From positions 1 through 55,451 of the forward strand of contig JAIXWM010000191.1 of assembly GCA_027491255.1 (NCBI GenBank): a stretch of DNA of 55,451 nt, given 5' to 3'. Positions 8,218 through 16,730 of this stretch are shown here, one piece after another (positions within the stretch are counted from its first letter, which is position 1; each line of letters begins with the position of its first letter). The notes beneath the pieces were generated by a model. It did no database searches and was not told the origin of the DNA. It saw only the letters and a list, made by a program, of their open reading frames with translations. Made by a program: the position numbers and the translations under genes. This DNA is from Rubrivivax sp. (lineage in GTDB: Bacteria; Pseudomonadota; Gammaproteobacteria; Burkholderiales; Burkholderiaceae_C).

Positions 8218-8649
8218 ATGAACACCACCGATCCCGTGCACATCGCCTGCGCCCACTGCGGCGCCACCAACCGCGTGCCGGCCGCGCGCCTGGCCGAGGA
8301 CCCGACCTGCGGCCGCTGCGGCCAGGCGCTGCTGGCCGGTGAGCCGGTCGAGCTGACCGATGCGAATTTCGACGCCGTCGTCGGCCGCACCGAGCTGCCG
8401 GTGGTCGTCGACTTCTGGGCCCCTTGGTGCGGCCCCTGCCGGATGATGGCGCCGGCCTATGCGCAGGCCGCCGGCCAGCTCAAGGGCCGTGCGCTGCTGG
8501 CCAAGGTCAACAGCGACGACAACCCGCGCACCGCGGCGCGCTTCGGCATCCGCAGCATCCCGACCCTGGTGCGGCTGGAGCGCGGGCAGGAGGTGCAGCG
8601 CGCCAGCGGCGCGCTGCCGGCTGGTCAGATCGTGGCCTTCGCGAGCTGA
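8218..8649 (+). CDS. trxC: Thioredoxin 2 (TrxC)
   Basis: A 143-residue cytoplasmic thioredoxin with the extra N-terminal zinc-binding module that defines TrxC: CAHC (Cys11, Cys14) and CGRC (Cys31, Cys34). The thioredoxin domain follows, with FWAPWCGPCRMM holding the redox pair Cys71/Cys74 and the cis-proline loop RSIPTLVRLERG near the C-terminus. TrxC reduces protein disulfides and is typically induced by oxidative stress (OxyR in enterobacteria). Length is normal for the family. It is divergent from the permease gene, with 254 bp between; that gap contains GC-rich inverted repeats around 8085-8115 but no clear promoter. Confidence 0.95.
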   Translation: MNTTDPVHIACAHCGATNRVPAARLAEDPTCGRCGQALLAGEPVELTDANFDAVVGRTELPVVVDFWAPWCGPCRMMAPAYAQAAGQLKGRALLAKVNSDDNPRTAARFGIRSIPTLVRLERGQEVQRASGALPAGQIVAFAS

Positions 8650-8696
8650 CGGAGCCCGGGGCGGCGGCGGCTTCTGGACGTCGCCTGGGGGTGCTC

Positions 8697-10181
8697 TCAG
8701 GTCACCCCGTCCCCGCCCGGCCCGTCGGGCGCCCCGCGCCACGGCGGGGCGACGAGGCGGCGCCGGCCGTCGTGCGAGGTGCGCAGACCCGGCTCGTCGA
8801 GCTCGAGCCGGTCCCAGAGCTGGCAGGTCACCTGCTTGTGCTTCTGGTCCAGGCCCTCGCAGTAGTTCGTGTACTCGCACAGCCGCACCTCGTCGCCGCG
8901 GCCCAGCCAGGTCTTCAGCGCCCAGTCGGGGTCGGCCAGGGCCTGGCGCGCGGTGCCGACGATGTCGCACTCGCCGCGTTCGAGCATCTCCTCGGCGAGC
9001 TCGAAGTTGTGCACGCCGCCCGTGCCCACCAGCGGCGTGTCGCAGCCGGCTTCGCGCACCGCCGCGCGGATGCGCGCCGTGGCCTCGCGGTTGCGGCCGA
9101 AGGGGCCGCGCGCGTCCGACAGGTACTGCGGCATGCACTCGTAGCCGCTGCGCCCGGTGTAGGGGTAGGCGGCCTGGCCGATGGCGGGCTGCTTGGCGTC
9201 GTCGAACTTGCCGCCGCGGCTCGTGGACAGGAAGTCCATGCCGGCGTGCGCGAACTGCACGCCGAACCACTCGGCGTCGTCGACGCCGCTGCCACCGGCG
9301 ATGCACTCCTCGGCCAGGAAGCGGCAGCCCACGGCCCAGCCCGGGCCGACCTCGGCGCGCACCGCGGCGTACACCTCCAGCGGCAGGCGCACCCGGGCCT
9401 CGCGCGGGCCGCCCCAGCCGTCGGTACGGCGGTTGGTGGCCGACAGGAAGGAAGCCATCGTGTAGGCATGCGCGTAGTGCAGCTCGGCACCGTCGAAGCC
9501 CGCGTCGCGCGCGCGCCGCGCCGCCTGTGCGAACAGCGGCGGCAGCTCCGCCGGCAGCGCGCGGATGTGCGGCAGGTGCTCGTCGTTGACGGTCTCGCGC
9601 GCGCCGAACTCCAGGCTCTGCAGGTCGCGCGCCTCGAGCACGCGGCCCCAACCTTCGGGCCCGAGCGCGAGCAGCGCCGCGCGCGCCGCGTCCTCGTCCA
9701 GGTGCTGCAGCCCGGCGCGCTCGCGCAGCGCCGGTGTCAGCGCCAGGTGGCGCTCGAAGAAGGTGCGCGGCTCGGGCCGGCGGCGGATGCGCAGGAAGTC
9801 GATGAGCTGCACCAGCAGCCGGGTGCGCCCGCCACTGGCCTCGCGCACGGCGCGGGTGAGCCGGCGCAGGCCGTCGACCTGGCGGTCGTCGCCGATGCGC
9901 AGCAGCGGCCCGCTGGGCACGTCGCGAATGCCCGTGGCCTCGATGACGATGGCCCCGGGCTGGCCGCGCGCAAAGCGCGCGTACCACTGCACCACGTCCT
10001 CGGTGACTTCGCCCTCCTCGTTCGAGCGCCAGGGCACCATGGCCGGCACCCAGGTGCGGTGGCGCAGCGTCAGCGGGCCCAGCCGCACGGGGCTGAACAG
10101 GCGCGAGGCGCGCGCCTCGTCGGCGGTGGGCACGCGCCCGCGGGCGGGGGCGAAGCGGATGCGTTCAGGGGGTTTCCACAT
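8697..10181 (-). CDS. NADH:flavin oxidoreductase (old yellow enzyme/2,4-dienoyl-CoA reductase-like barrel)
   Basis: A 494-residue flavin-dependent TIM-barrel oxidoreductase. It begins with LFSPVRLGPLTLRHRTWVPAM (barrel strand 1), has FDGAELHYAHAYTMASFLS followed by NRRTDGWGG (FMN/substrate site), and PLVGTGGV near the FMN phosphate site. The C-terminal CEYTNYCEGLDQKHKQVTC segment has three closely spaced Cys and resembles the iron-sulfur region of dienoyl-CoA reductase-type members, but only three Cys are obvious and no C-terminal NADPH/FAD domain is present. The protein probably reduces an enone or related substrate; the substrate is unknown. It is transcribed alone. The stop codon sits in the string GTGCTCTCAG (complement TGAGAGCAC), shared with the znuA stop region. 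Confidence 0.82.
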   Translation of the reverse strand: MWKPPERIRFAPARGRVPTADEARASRLFSPVRLGPLTLRHRTWVPAMVPWRSNEEGEVTEDVVQWYARFARGQPGAIVIEATGIRDVPSGPLLRIGDDRQVDGLRRLTRAVREASGGRTRLLVQLIDFLRIRRRPEPRTFFERHLALTPALRERAGLQHLDEDAARAALLALGPEGWGRVLEARDLQSLEFGARETVNDEHLPHIRALPAELPPLFAQAARRARDAGFDGAELHYAHAYTMASFLSATNRRTDGWGGPREARVRLPLEVYAAVRAEVGPGWAVGCRFLAEECIAGGSGVDDAEWFGVQFAHAGMDFLSTSRGGKFDDAKQPAIGQAAYPYTGRSGYECMPQYLSDARGPFGRNREATARIRAAVREAGCDTPLVGTGGVHNFELAEEMLERGECDIVGTARQALADPDWALKTWLGRGDEVRLCEYTNYCEGLDQKHKQVTCQLWDRLELDEPGLRTSHDGRRRLVAPPWRGAPDGPGGDGVT

Positions 10182-10190
10182 GGGATCGTG

Positions 10191-10239
10191 GCGGTCAGCG
10201 GTCAGCGGTCGGCGGTCGGCGGTCGGCGGTCAGCGGTCA
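10191..10239. repeat. Heptanucleotide tandem repeat, seven units
   Basis: Seven consecutive GCGGTCA/GCGGTCG units, with an eighth degenerate unit (GCGACCG) at 10240-10246. The array lies between the oxidoreductase gene and aacS and contains the aacS stop codon (10230-10232). Because the frame stops in an early unit, copy-number change should not lengthen AacS. Confidence 0.9.
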
Positions 10240-12362
10240 GCGACCGGCGGCTGCGCGCTCGTCCGCTCGTGCGCGAACGCCACGTACCAGGCCACGCTGT
10301 CGGCGTTGGCCATGGCGTCGCGGTTCATCACCTTGGCCGGGTCGGCGCCGAGCAGCAGCTTCTTGACCGGCAGTTCCATCTTCTTGCCCGACAGCGTGCG
10401 CGGCACGGCCTGCACCTGCAGGATCTCGCTGGGCACGTAGCGCGGCCCTAGCGCACTGCGGATGGCGCCCACCAGGCGTGCGCGCATGGCGTCGTCGAGT
10501 TGCAGCCCGGGGCGCAGCACGACGAACAGCGGCATGTAGCTCTCGCGGCCCAAGTACTCGAGGTCGACGACCAGGCTGTCGAGCACCTCGGGCAGGGCCT
10601 CGACGGCGCGGTAGAGCTCGGCCGTGCCCATGCGCACGCCGTGGCGGTTGATGGTGGCGTCGCTGCGGCCGTAGATGACCGCGCCGTGGGCGCCGGGCCG
10701 TATGCCATCGGGCCCGGGCGCGTCCTTGGGCGTGATGCGGATCCAGTCGCCATGCCGCCAGACGCCCGGGTACATGTCGAAGTAGCTGTCGTGCAGGCGC
10801 CGGCCGTCGGGGTCGTTCCAGAAGTACAGCGGCATCGATGGGATCGGGCGCGTGCACACCAGCTCGCCGACCTGGTCGATCACCGCGCGGCCCTGCTCGT
10901 CCCAGGCCTCGACCGCGGAGCCCAGCCAGCGGCACTGCATCTGCCCGCGCACCTGCGGCAGCATGATGTTGCCGCCGACGAAGGCGCCGGCCAGGTCGGT
11001 GCCGCCGCTGATCGAGGCGATCCAGATCGGTTGCCCTTCCACGCGCGGGCAGCGCTGCCAGATCCAGTCGTGGCACTCGTCGGACAGCGGCGAGCCGGTG
11101 GAGCCGATGGCGCGCAGCGCCGACAGGTCGGCCACCTGCGTGGGCTGCACGTCGGCCTTCAGGCAGCTGGCGTAGAAGGCGGCGCCGGCGCCGAAGAAGG
11201 TGGCCTTGGACAGCGCGGCAAAGCGCCACAGCGTGGTCCAGTCGGGGGTGGCCGGCGTGCCCGGGGCAGCGGCCCCGGCGCGCGGCGCGGGGCCGGGCGC
11301 CGAGGGGCTGCCGTCGAAGATGCAGGCGGTCGTGCCGCCCAGCAGCACCGAGACCTGGAAGTTCCACATGATCCAGCCCGTCGTGCTGAACCAGTGCAGG
11401 CGGTCGCCCGTCTCCACCGTCGGGCCCAGGTTGTTGTGCAGGCTGCTGTTCAGCAGCACGATGACGATGCCGCCGTGGCTGTGAACGATGGGCTTGGGCA
11501 GCCCGGTGGTGCCGCTGGAGTAGACGATCCACAGCGGATGCTCGAAGGGCAGCCACTCGGGCGCGAAGGCCGCTGGCGGTGGCGGCGCGGCGCCCTCGAA
11601 GCCCGGCCGGGCGCGGGCGGGGTCGATGGCCTGCCAGGCTGCCGGCTCACCCGCCAGCAGCGCGTCCACCTGCGCGCCGCGCACCGCGTGGCGCACGCTC
11701 GGCAGGCCGGCCAGCAGTTCGTCGACGAGCCCACGCCGGTCGTGCACCGTGCCGCCCCAGGTGACGCGGTCGCAGGCCACCAGCACCACGGGCTCGATCT
11801 GGCGGAAGCGGTCCAGCACCGCCAGCGGCCCCATGTCGGGCGAGCAGATGCTCCATACCGCGCCGACGCTGGCCACGGCCAGGAAGACCGCCATCGTCTG
11901 CGGCGTGTTCGGCAGCACGGCGCAGACGCGGTCGCCGCGCTGCACGCCCATGCGCTGCAGGGCGGCGGCGAAGTGCGCGACCTGGCGCTGCAGATCGGGC
12001 CAGGCCAGCTCGCCCACCTGCCCCTGCGCCAGCATCGCCTCGTCGGCGAAGACGATGGCCGGGTGCCCGGCGGCGTGCGCCGCGTCGGTGTGGCGGAAGA
12101 CCTGGCGCGCGAAATTGACTTGCGCCCCGGGGAACCAGCGCGCCCCGGGCATGCGGTCCTCGGCCAGCACCGCGCTGTGCGGCGTGGGCGACTCGATGGC
12201 GTGGAAGTCCCAGATCGACTGCCAGAAGCCGTCGAGGTCGGTCACCGACCACTGCCAGAGGTCGTCGTAGTCGTCGAAACGCAGGCCGCGCTCGCGCTCG
12301 AGCCAGCGCAGGTAGACGGCGAGACGGGGTTCGGGCAGGGGGGCGCGGGGCGATGGCGTCAT
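10230..12362 (-). CDS. aacS: Acetoacetyl-CoA synthetase
   Basis: A 710-residue acyl-adenylating enzyme that converts acetoacetate, ATP and CoA to acetoacetyl-CoA in the cytoplasm. It has the long N-terminal acetyl/acetoacetyl-CoA synthetase region (SIWDFHAIESPTPHSAVL), the P-loop-like IVYSSGTTGLPKPIVHSHGG (about residues 278-297), the YGRSDATINRHGVRMGT hinge segment and the catalytic Lys region SGKKMELPVKK near residue 658. The KPIVHSHGG extension and length separate it from acetyl-CoA synthetase. It is divergent from the acyl-CoA dehydrogenase gene, with only 81 bp between start codons, suggesting shared control. Its C-terminal residues are encoded within a heptanucleotide repeat. The role is probably ketone-body or leucine/acetoacetate use. 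Confidence 0.92.
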   Translation of the reverse strand: MTPSPRAPLPEPRLAVYLRWLERERGLRFDDYDDLWQWSVTDLDGFWQSIWDFHAIESPTPHSAVLAEDRMPGARWFPGAQVNFARQVFRHTDAAHAAGHPAIVFADEAMLAQGQVGELAWPDLQRQVAHFAAALQRMGVQRGDRVCAVLPNTPQTMAVFLAVASVGAVWSICSPDMGPLAVLDRFRQIEPVVLVACDRVTWGGTVHDRRGLVDELLAGLPSVRHAVRGAQVDALLAGEPAAWQAIDPARARPGFEGAAPPPPAAFAPEWLPFEHPLWIVYSSGTTGLPKPIVHSHGGIVIVLLNSSLHNNLGPTVETGDRLHWFSTTGWIMWNFQVSVLLGGTTACIFDGSPSAPGPAPRAGAAAPGTPATPDWTTLWRFAALSKATFFGAGAAFYASCLKADVQPTQVADLSALRAIGSTGSPLSDECHDWIWQRCPRVEGQPIWIASISGGTDLAGAFVGGNIMLPQVRGQMQCRWLGSAVEAWDEQGRAVIDQVGELVCTRPIPSMPLYFWNDPDGRRLHDSYFDMYPGVWRHGDWIRITPKDAPGPDGIRPGAHGAVIYGRSDATINRHGVRMGTAELYRAVEALPEVLDSLVVDLEYLGRESYMPLFVVLRPGLQLDDAMRARLVGAIRSALGPRYVPSEILQVQAVPRTLSGKKMELPVKKLLLGADPAKVMNRDAMANADSVAWYVAFAHERTSAQPPVADR

Positions 12363-12443
12363 GGGCGTCGGTGGCGGGGAATTCCATGCCTATGATGGCA
12401 GACGCGAAGACCTTCTTTCGCCTCCCGCTCCCGCGACCCCCCG

Positions 12444-13607
12444 ATGAAAACCCTCGACGACGGCAGCCACGCCGAGATCCGCGACGCCGTCCGCGCCCTG
12501 TGCGCGCAGTACCCCGACGAGTACTTCCGCCGCATCGACGCCGAGCGCGGCTACCCCGAGGCCTTCGTCGACGCGCTGACGCAGGCCGGCTGGCTGGCCG
12601 CGCTGATCCCGCAGGAGTACGGCGGGCCGGGGCTGTCCATGGCCGAGGCCTCGGTCATCATGGAGGAGATCAACCGCTGCGGCGGCAACTCCGGCGCCTG
12701 CCACGGCCAGATGTACGTGATGAACGCGATCACGCGCAGCGGCACCGAGCAGCAGAAGCGCCACTACCTGCCGAAGATCGCCGCCGGCGCGCTGCGCATG
12801 CAGTCCATGGGCGTGACCGAGCCCACCACCGGCAGCGACACCACGAAGCTGAAGACCAGCGCGGTGCGGCGCGACGGCCGTTGGGTCGTCAACGGGCAGA
12901 AGGTGTGGATCTCGCGCGTGCAGCACAGCGACCTGCTGATCCTGCTGGCGCGCACCACGCCGCTGGCCGAGGTGCAGAAGAAGACCGCCGGGCTGAGCTG
13001 CTTCATCGTCGACCTGCGCGAGGCCTTGGGCCGGGGTCTGTCGGTGCGGCCGATCCCGAACATGGTCAACCACGAGACCAACGAGCTGTTCTTCGACAAC
13101 CTCGAGATCCCCGAGGAGAACCTGCTCGGCGCCGAGGGCGAGGGTTTCCGCGTCATCATGGACGGGCTGAACGCCGAGCGCACGCTGATTGCGGCCGAGT
13201 GCATCGGCGACGGCTACTGGTTCATCGACCGGGCTGCGCGGTATGCGCGCGAGCGCCAGGTCTTCGGCCGCCCGATCGGCCAGAACCAGGGCGTGCAGTT
13301 CCCACTGGCCGAGGCCTTCGTCGAGATCGAGGCCGCGAGCCTGATGCGCTGGCGTGCCTGCGAGCTGATCGACGCGCACCGCAACGCGGGCGCCGCCGCC
13401 AACATGGCCAAGCACCTGGCTGCCAAGGCCAGCTGGGAGGCCGCCAACGCCTGCCTGCAGACGCACGGAGGCTTCGGCTTCGCCTGCGAGTACGACGTCG
13501 AGCGCAAGTTCCGCGAGACGCGGCTGTACCAGGTGGCGCCGATCTCCACCAACATGATCTTCGCCTACGTGGCCGAGCACCTGCTCGGGCTGCCGCGGTC
13601 TTACTGA
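12444..13607 (+). CDS. Acyl-CoA dehydrogenase family flavoprotein
   Basis: A 387-residue acyl-CoA dehydrogenase. Family signatures are GVTEPTTGSDTTKLKT (FAD/substrate loop, about 128-143), the ARYARERQVFGRPIGQNQ segment and the C-terminal QTHGGFGFACEYDVERKFRE region. The position that usually carries the catalytic Glu (YEGT) reads RLYQVAPIST, with Gln363, so the base must lie elsewhere (in isovaleryl- and long-chain enzymes it is on an upstream helix) or be absent. The gene is translationally coupled to the CoA-transferase that follows (TGATG overlap). The pair suggests activation and dehydrogenation of an organic acid; the substrate is unknown. ATG 12444 has no strong Shine-Dalgarno sequence. 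Confidence 0.9.
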   Translation: MKTLDDGSHAEIRDAVRALCAQYPDEYFRRIDAERGYPEAFVDALTQAGWLAALIPQEYGGPGLSMAEASVIMEEINRCGGNSGACHGQMYVMNAITRSGTEQQKRHYLPKIAAGALRMQSMGVTEPTTGSDTTKLKTSAVRRDGRWVVNGQKVWISRVQHSDLLILLARTTPLAEVQKKTAGLSCFIVDLREALGRGLSVRPIPNMVNHETNELFFDNLEIPEENLLGAEGEGFRVIMDGLNAERTLIAAECIGDGYWFIDRAARYARERQVFGRPIGQNQGVQFPLAEAFVEIEAASLMRWRACELIDAHRNAGAAANMAKHLAAKASWEAANACLQTHGGFGFACEYDVERKFRETRLYQVAPISTNMIFAYVAEHLLGLPRSY

Positions 13608-14815
13608 TGTCAGGGGTCTCGATGCGGCCGCTCGAAGGCATCACCGTCATCGCGCTCGAGCACGCGATCGCCGCGCCGCTGTGCACGCGCCAGCTCGCCG
13701 ACCTCGGCGCGCGCGTCATCAAGGTCGAGCGCCCGGGCGCGGGCGACTTCGCGCGCGCCTACGACGGCAGGGTGCGCGGCCTGTCGTCGCACTTCGTGTG
13801 GACCAACCGCTCCAAGGAGAGCCTGACGCTGGACCTGAAGCAGCCGGTGGCCCTGCAGGTGCTGGCGCGGCTGCTCGAGGGCGCCGACGTGCTGGTGCAG
13901 AACCTGGCCCCGGGCGCCGCGGCGCGCCTGGGCCTGGGCCACGAGACCCTGCGCGGGCGCCACCCGCGCCTGATCGTGTGCGACATCTCCGGCTACGGCG
14001 ACGACCCCGCGCAGCCGGGCCCCTACCGCGACAAGAAGGCCTACGACCTGCTGATCCAGAGCGAGGCCGGGTTCCTGTCGGTGACCGGCACGCCCGAGGC
14101 GCCGGCCAAGGCCGGCTGCTCGATCGCCGACATCGCCGCCGGCATGCACGCCTACTCCAGCATCCTGGCCGCGCTGCTGCAGCGCGGCCGCACCGGCCGC
14201 GGCTGCCGCATCGACGTCTCGATGCTCGAGGCGACGACGGAATGGATGGGCTTTCCGCTGTACTACGCCTTCGACGGCGCCGCCCCGCCGCCGCGCGCCG
14301 GGGCGGCGCACGCGACGATCTATCCCTACGGCCCCTTCCCGGCCGGCGACGGGCAGGTCGTGATGCTGGGCCTGCAGAACGAGCGCGAGTGGGTGGCCTT
14401 CTGCGAGCAGGTGCTGCGCCAGCCGGCGCTCGCCACCGACGAGCGCTTCGCGTCGAACCCGCGCCGCAACGCGGCGCGGGCCGAGCTGCGGGCGATCCTC
14501 GTCGAGGCCTTCGCCGCACTCAGCGGCGACGAGCTCGCGCGGCGCCTGGACGCGGCGCAGATCGCCAATGCCCGTGTCAACGACATGGCCGCCGTCTGGG
14601 CCCACCCGCAGCTGCGCGCGCGCGGCCGCTGGGCCGAGGTCGACAGTCCCGCCGGCCCGCTGCCGGCGCTGCTGCCGCCCGGCAGTGGCGGCGCGGCCTG
14701 GCCGCCGCGCATGGACCCGATCCCTGCGCTCGGCCAGCACACCGACGCGATCCTGGCCGAGTTCGGGTGGAACCCGGCCGAGATCGCGGCGATGCGCGAC
14801 GCCGGCGTGGTGTGA
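13607..14815 (+). CDS. CaiB/BaiF family (class III) CoA-transferase
   Basis: A 402-residue class III CoA-transferase that moves CoA between carboxylic acids through a mixed-anhydride Asp intermediate. The N-terminus LEGITVIALEHAIAAPLCTRQLADLGARVIKVE is typical, followed by FVWTNRSKESLTLDLK. The nucleophile Asp is in AGCSIADIAAGMHAY (about residue 175). Start ATG 13607 overlaps the dehydrogenase stop; an alternative ATG is at 13622, directly before RPLEG. With the dehydrogenase it forms a two-gene operon, so it probably activates the acid that the dehydrogenase then oxidises. Confidence 0.9.
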   Translation: MSGVSMRPLEGITVIALEHAIAAPLCTRQLADLGARVIKVERPGAGDFARAYDGRVRGLSSHFVWTNRSKESLTLDLKQPVALQVLARLLEGADVLVQNLAPGAAARLGLGHETLRGRHPRLIVCDISGYGDDPAQPGPYRDKKAYDLLIQSEAGFLSVTGTPEAPAKAGCSIADIAAGMHAYSSILAALLQRGRTGRGCRIDVSMLEATTEWMGFPLYYAFDGAAPPPRAGAAHATIYPYGPFPAGDGQVVMLGLQNEREWVAFCEQVLRQPALATDERFASNPRRNAARAELRAILVEAFAALSGDELARRLDAAQIANARVNDMAAVWAHPQLRARGRWAEVDSPAGPLPALLPPGSGGAAWPPRMDPIPALGQHTDAILAEFGWNPAEIAAMRDAGVV

Positions 14816-14881
14816 AAGCCTGAGCATCTTTGCCCCGTGGCCGGCGGCAGCGTCTCGGCATTGCGGATACTTCGGCCCCAG

Positions 14882-16678
14882 ATGAAGTCCCACCGCGTTC
14901 CCACAGCCACCCGCCTGGCCCTGGCCTTTGGCGGCATCGTGCTCGTCGTCGCCCTGACCGGGGTCTGGGTGCTCGGCGGTCTGGCCCCCGGTGGCGCCGC
15001 GCTCGCGGAGCAGTCGCAGCGCGACTCGCGCGAGCTCGACCTCGCCCTTCAACTGCAGGCCGCGGCACTGGCCGCGGGCTCCGCGGCGCGCGCGCCGGCT
15101 GCCGTGCCTGCTGCCGCCGCGAGCGCCGCGGCGGTGGCCTCGGGCGTGTCCGCGGCCGCAGCGGCGGGCCCGGCGGCCTTCGCCCCGCCGGCCGAACAGG
15201 CGCTGGAGCTCTACGCCCGGCTGCGCCGGCAGCTGGACGCGCTGCCGCCGTCACCGCAGGCGGCCCAGGCGCGCGCCGCCGTCGACGCCGCGGCTTCGAC
15301 GGCGCGGCTGCTCCTGCTGCCCCTCATCTCGGGCGGCGCCGAGGTGGTGACCGGGATGCCGCCGCCGGCCGTGGCGCACGCGCAGACGGTGGTCCAGGAT
15401 TGGTCGCAGGCCTTGCAGGCGCATGCCCAGGCCGTCAGCCGCGCCGCCGGCGCGCGCGAGCAGGAGGCCGGGGACCGCCGTGCGGCAGAACAGCGCGCCC
15501 TGGCCCTGGCGCTGGGCTGCGCGGCGCTGCTCGCCGCCGCGCTCGGTGTCTGGGCCGTGCGTGGGCTGCGGCGTGAGCTCGGCACGGACCCCGGGCAATT
15601 GAAGGCGGCGGCCGAGCGCCTGGGGCAGGGTGAGCTCTACCATGCCCTGGACCGGCGCGACTCGAGCGACAGTGTGGTCGATGCCTTCGACCGGATGCGC
15701 GAGGCCTTGGCGGCGCTGGCGCTGGCGGTGCGGCACGCCGCGCACGACACCGCGGGCGCCGGCCGCGAGCTGGCCGCCGGGCAGGACGATCTGCGCGGGC
15801 GCGTCGAGCAGCAGGCGCTGATGCTGGGGCAGGCGCTGGCCGCGGTGCAGGCGCTGGGGGTGGCGCTGCGGCGCGGCGCCGAGGAGGCGCGGCAGGCTGC
15901 CGGCCTGGCCGGCGAGCTGCAGGCGCTGGCCGCCCGCAGCGGCGCGGCGGTGGCCGCCGCCGCGGACGGCATGCGCGAACTCCAAGCCGGCGAGCGTAGG
16001 CTCGGCGAACTCGTCCAGACGGTCGAGGGCGTGGCCTTCCAGGCCCACCTGCTTGCCGTCAACGCCGCCCTCGAGTCGGCGCGCGCCGACTCCCCCGGCA
16101 AGCCAGGCGGCGGGGTCGCAGTCCAGGTGCGGGAACTGTCGCAGCGCTTTGCCGAGACGGCGCGCCAGCTGCGCGCGCAGACACAGGCGCACGAGAACGC
16201 GCTGGCGCAGCGCGCGCTGGCCCTGTCGGCCGAGGCCGACACCGCGATGCAGGCGCTGGGCGCCGTGGCCCATCGCCTGGCGCGCTCGGGGGCGGGGCTG
16301 GACCTGCTGGCGCGCGACCAGGCCGAGGACGCACAGCGCGTCGACCGCACGCTGGTGGAACTCGACCAGGCCACACGCCAGACGGCATTGATGGCCGAGC
16401 GCAACGCCGCCGCGGCGCAGGCGCTGCGCGCGCATTCGGGGCAGTTGCTGGCGGCGCTGTCGCCGCTGAAGCCGCTGCCGGGCAGCGGCCACGACCTGGG
16501 GCCGGCGCCGCCGCTGGAGTGGGCCGTGCCGGTGGGCGAACCGGTCACGCCGGACAGCGTCGGCATCGAAGGCCCGGTCAGCCTGGCGCCTGCGCCGCCT
16601 GACGCGACCCCGCCTTCCGGGGCCGATGCCGCGGCCCCTGCCGCGGGCCCCGCGGCAGGCGACGCCGGGCGGGCCTGA
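14882..16678 (+). CDS. Methyl-accepting chemotaxis protein-like membrane protein with degenerate signalling tip
   Basis: A 598-residue protein built like a chemoreceptor: a membrane helix (about 9-32), an Ala-rich periplasmic segment, a second helix (about 204-224), a HAMP-like region (PGQLKAAAERLGQGEL) and a long alpha-helical cytoplasmic part. Around residues 380-425 the sequence GVAFQAHLLAVNAALESARA matches the receptor hairpin ([20 protein letters not shown]), but the very conserved GEQGRGFAVVA tip that contacts CheA/CheW is replaced by DSPGKPGGGVAVQV. The C-terminus is a Pro/Ala-rich tail without the usual methylated helix end. An upstream ATG at 14837 in frame would add 15 residues. No che genes are near. 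A divergent receptor or structural relic is likely. Confidence 0.75.
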   Translation: MKSHRVPTATRLALAFGGIVLVVALTGVWVLGGLAPGGAALAEQSQRDSRELDLALQLQAAALAAGSAARAPAAVPAAAASAAAVASGVSAAAAAGPAAFAPPAEQALELYARLRRQLDALPPSPQAAQARAAVDAAASTARLLLLPLISGGAEVVTGMPPPAVAHAQTVVQDWSQALQAHAQAVSRAAGAREQEAGDRRAAEQRALALALGCAALLAAALGVWAVRGLRRELGTDPGQLKAAAERLGQGELYHALDRRDSSDSVVDAFDRMREALAALALAVRHAAHDTAGAGRELAAGQDDLRGRVEQQALMLGQALAAVQALGVALRRGAEEARQAAGLAGELQALAARSGAAVAAAADGMRELQAGERRLGELVQTVEGVAFQAHLLAVNAALESARADSPGKPGGGVAVQVRELSQRFAETARQLRAQTQAHENALAQRALALSAEADTAMQALGAVAHRLARSGAGLDLLARDQAEDAQRVDRTLVELDQATRQTALMAERNAAAAQALRAHSGQLLAALSPLKPLPGSGHDLGPAPPLEWAVPVGEPVTPDSVGIEGPVSLAPAPPDATPPSGADAAAPAAGPAAGDAGRA

Positions 16679-16730
16679 CGGGCATCGACGCGTGGTCGAC
16701 CGGGCTGCCCGTGGTGAGAGCCCCGCACCG

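Noticed and set aside
4841..8221. A rightward open frame of more than 1100 codons across 4.8-8.2 kb
   Set aside because: It is antisense to the SMP-30 and AmpG-like genes, has a Gln/Gly/Arg/His-rich composition without domains, and is the usual by-product of high GC content.
12363..12443. Sigma-70 promoter using TATGAT at 12391
   Set aside because: A -10-like hexamer is present but no acceptable -35 lies 15-19 bases upstream, so it is not listed as a feature.
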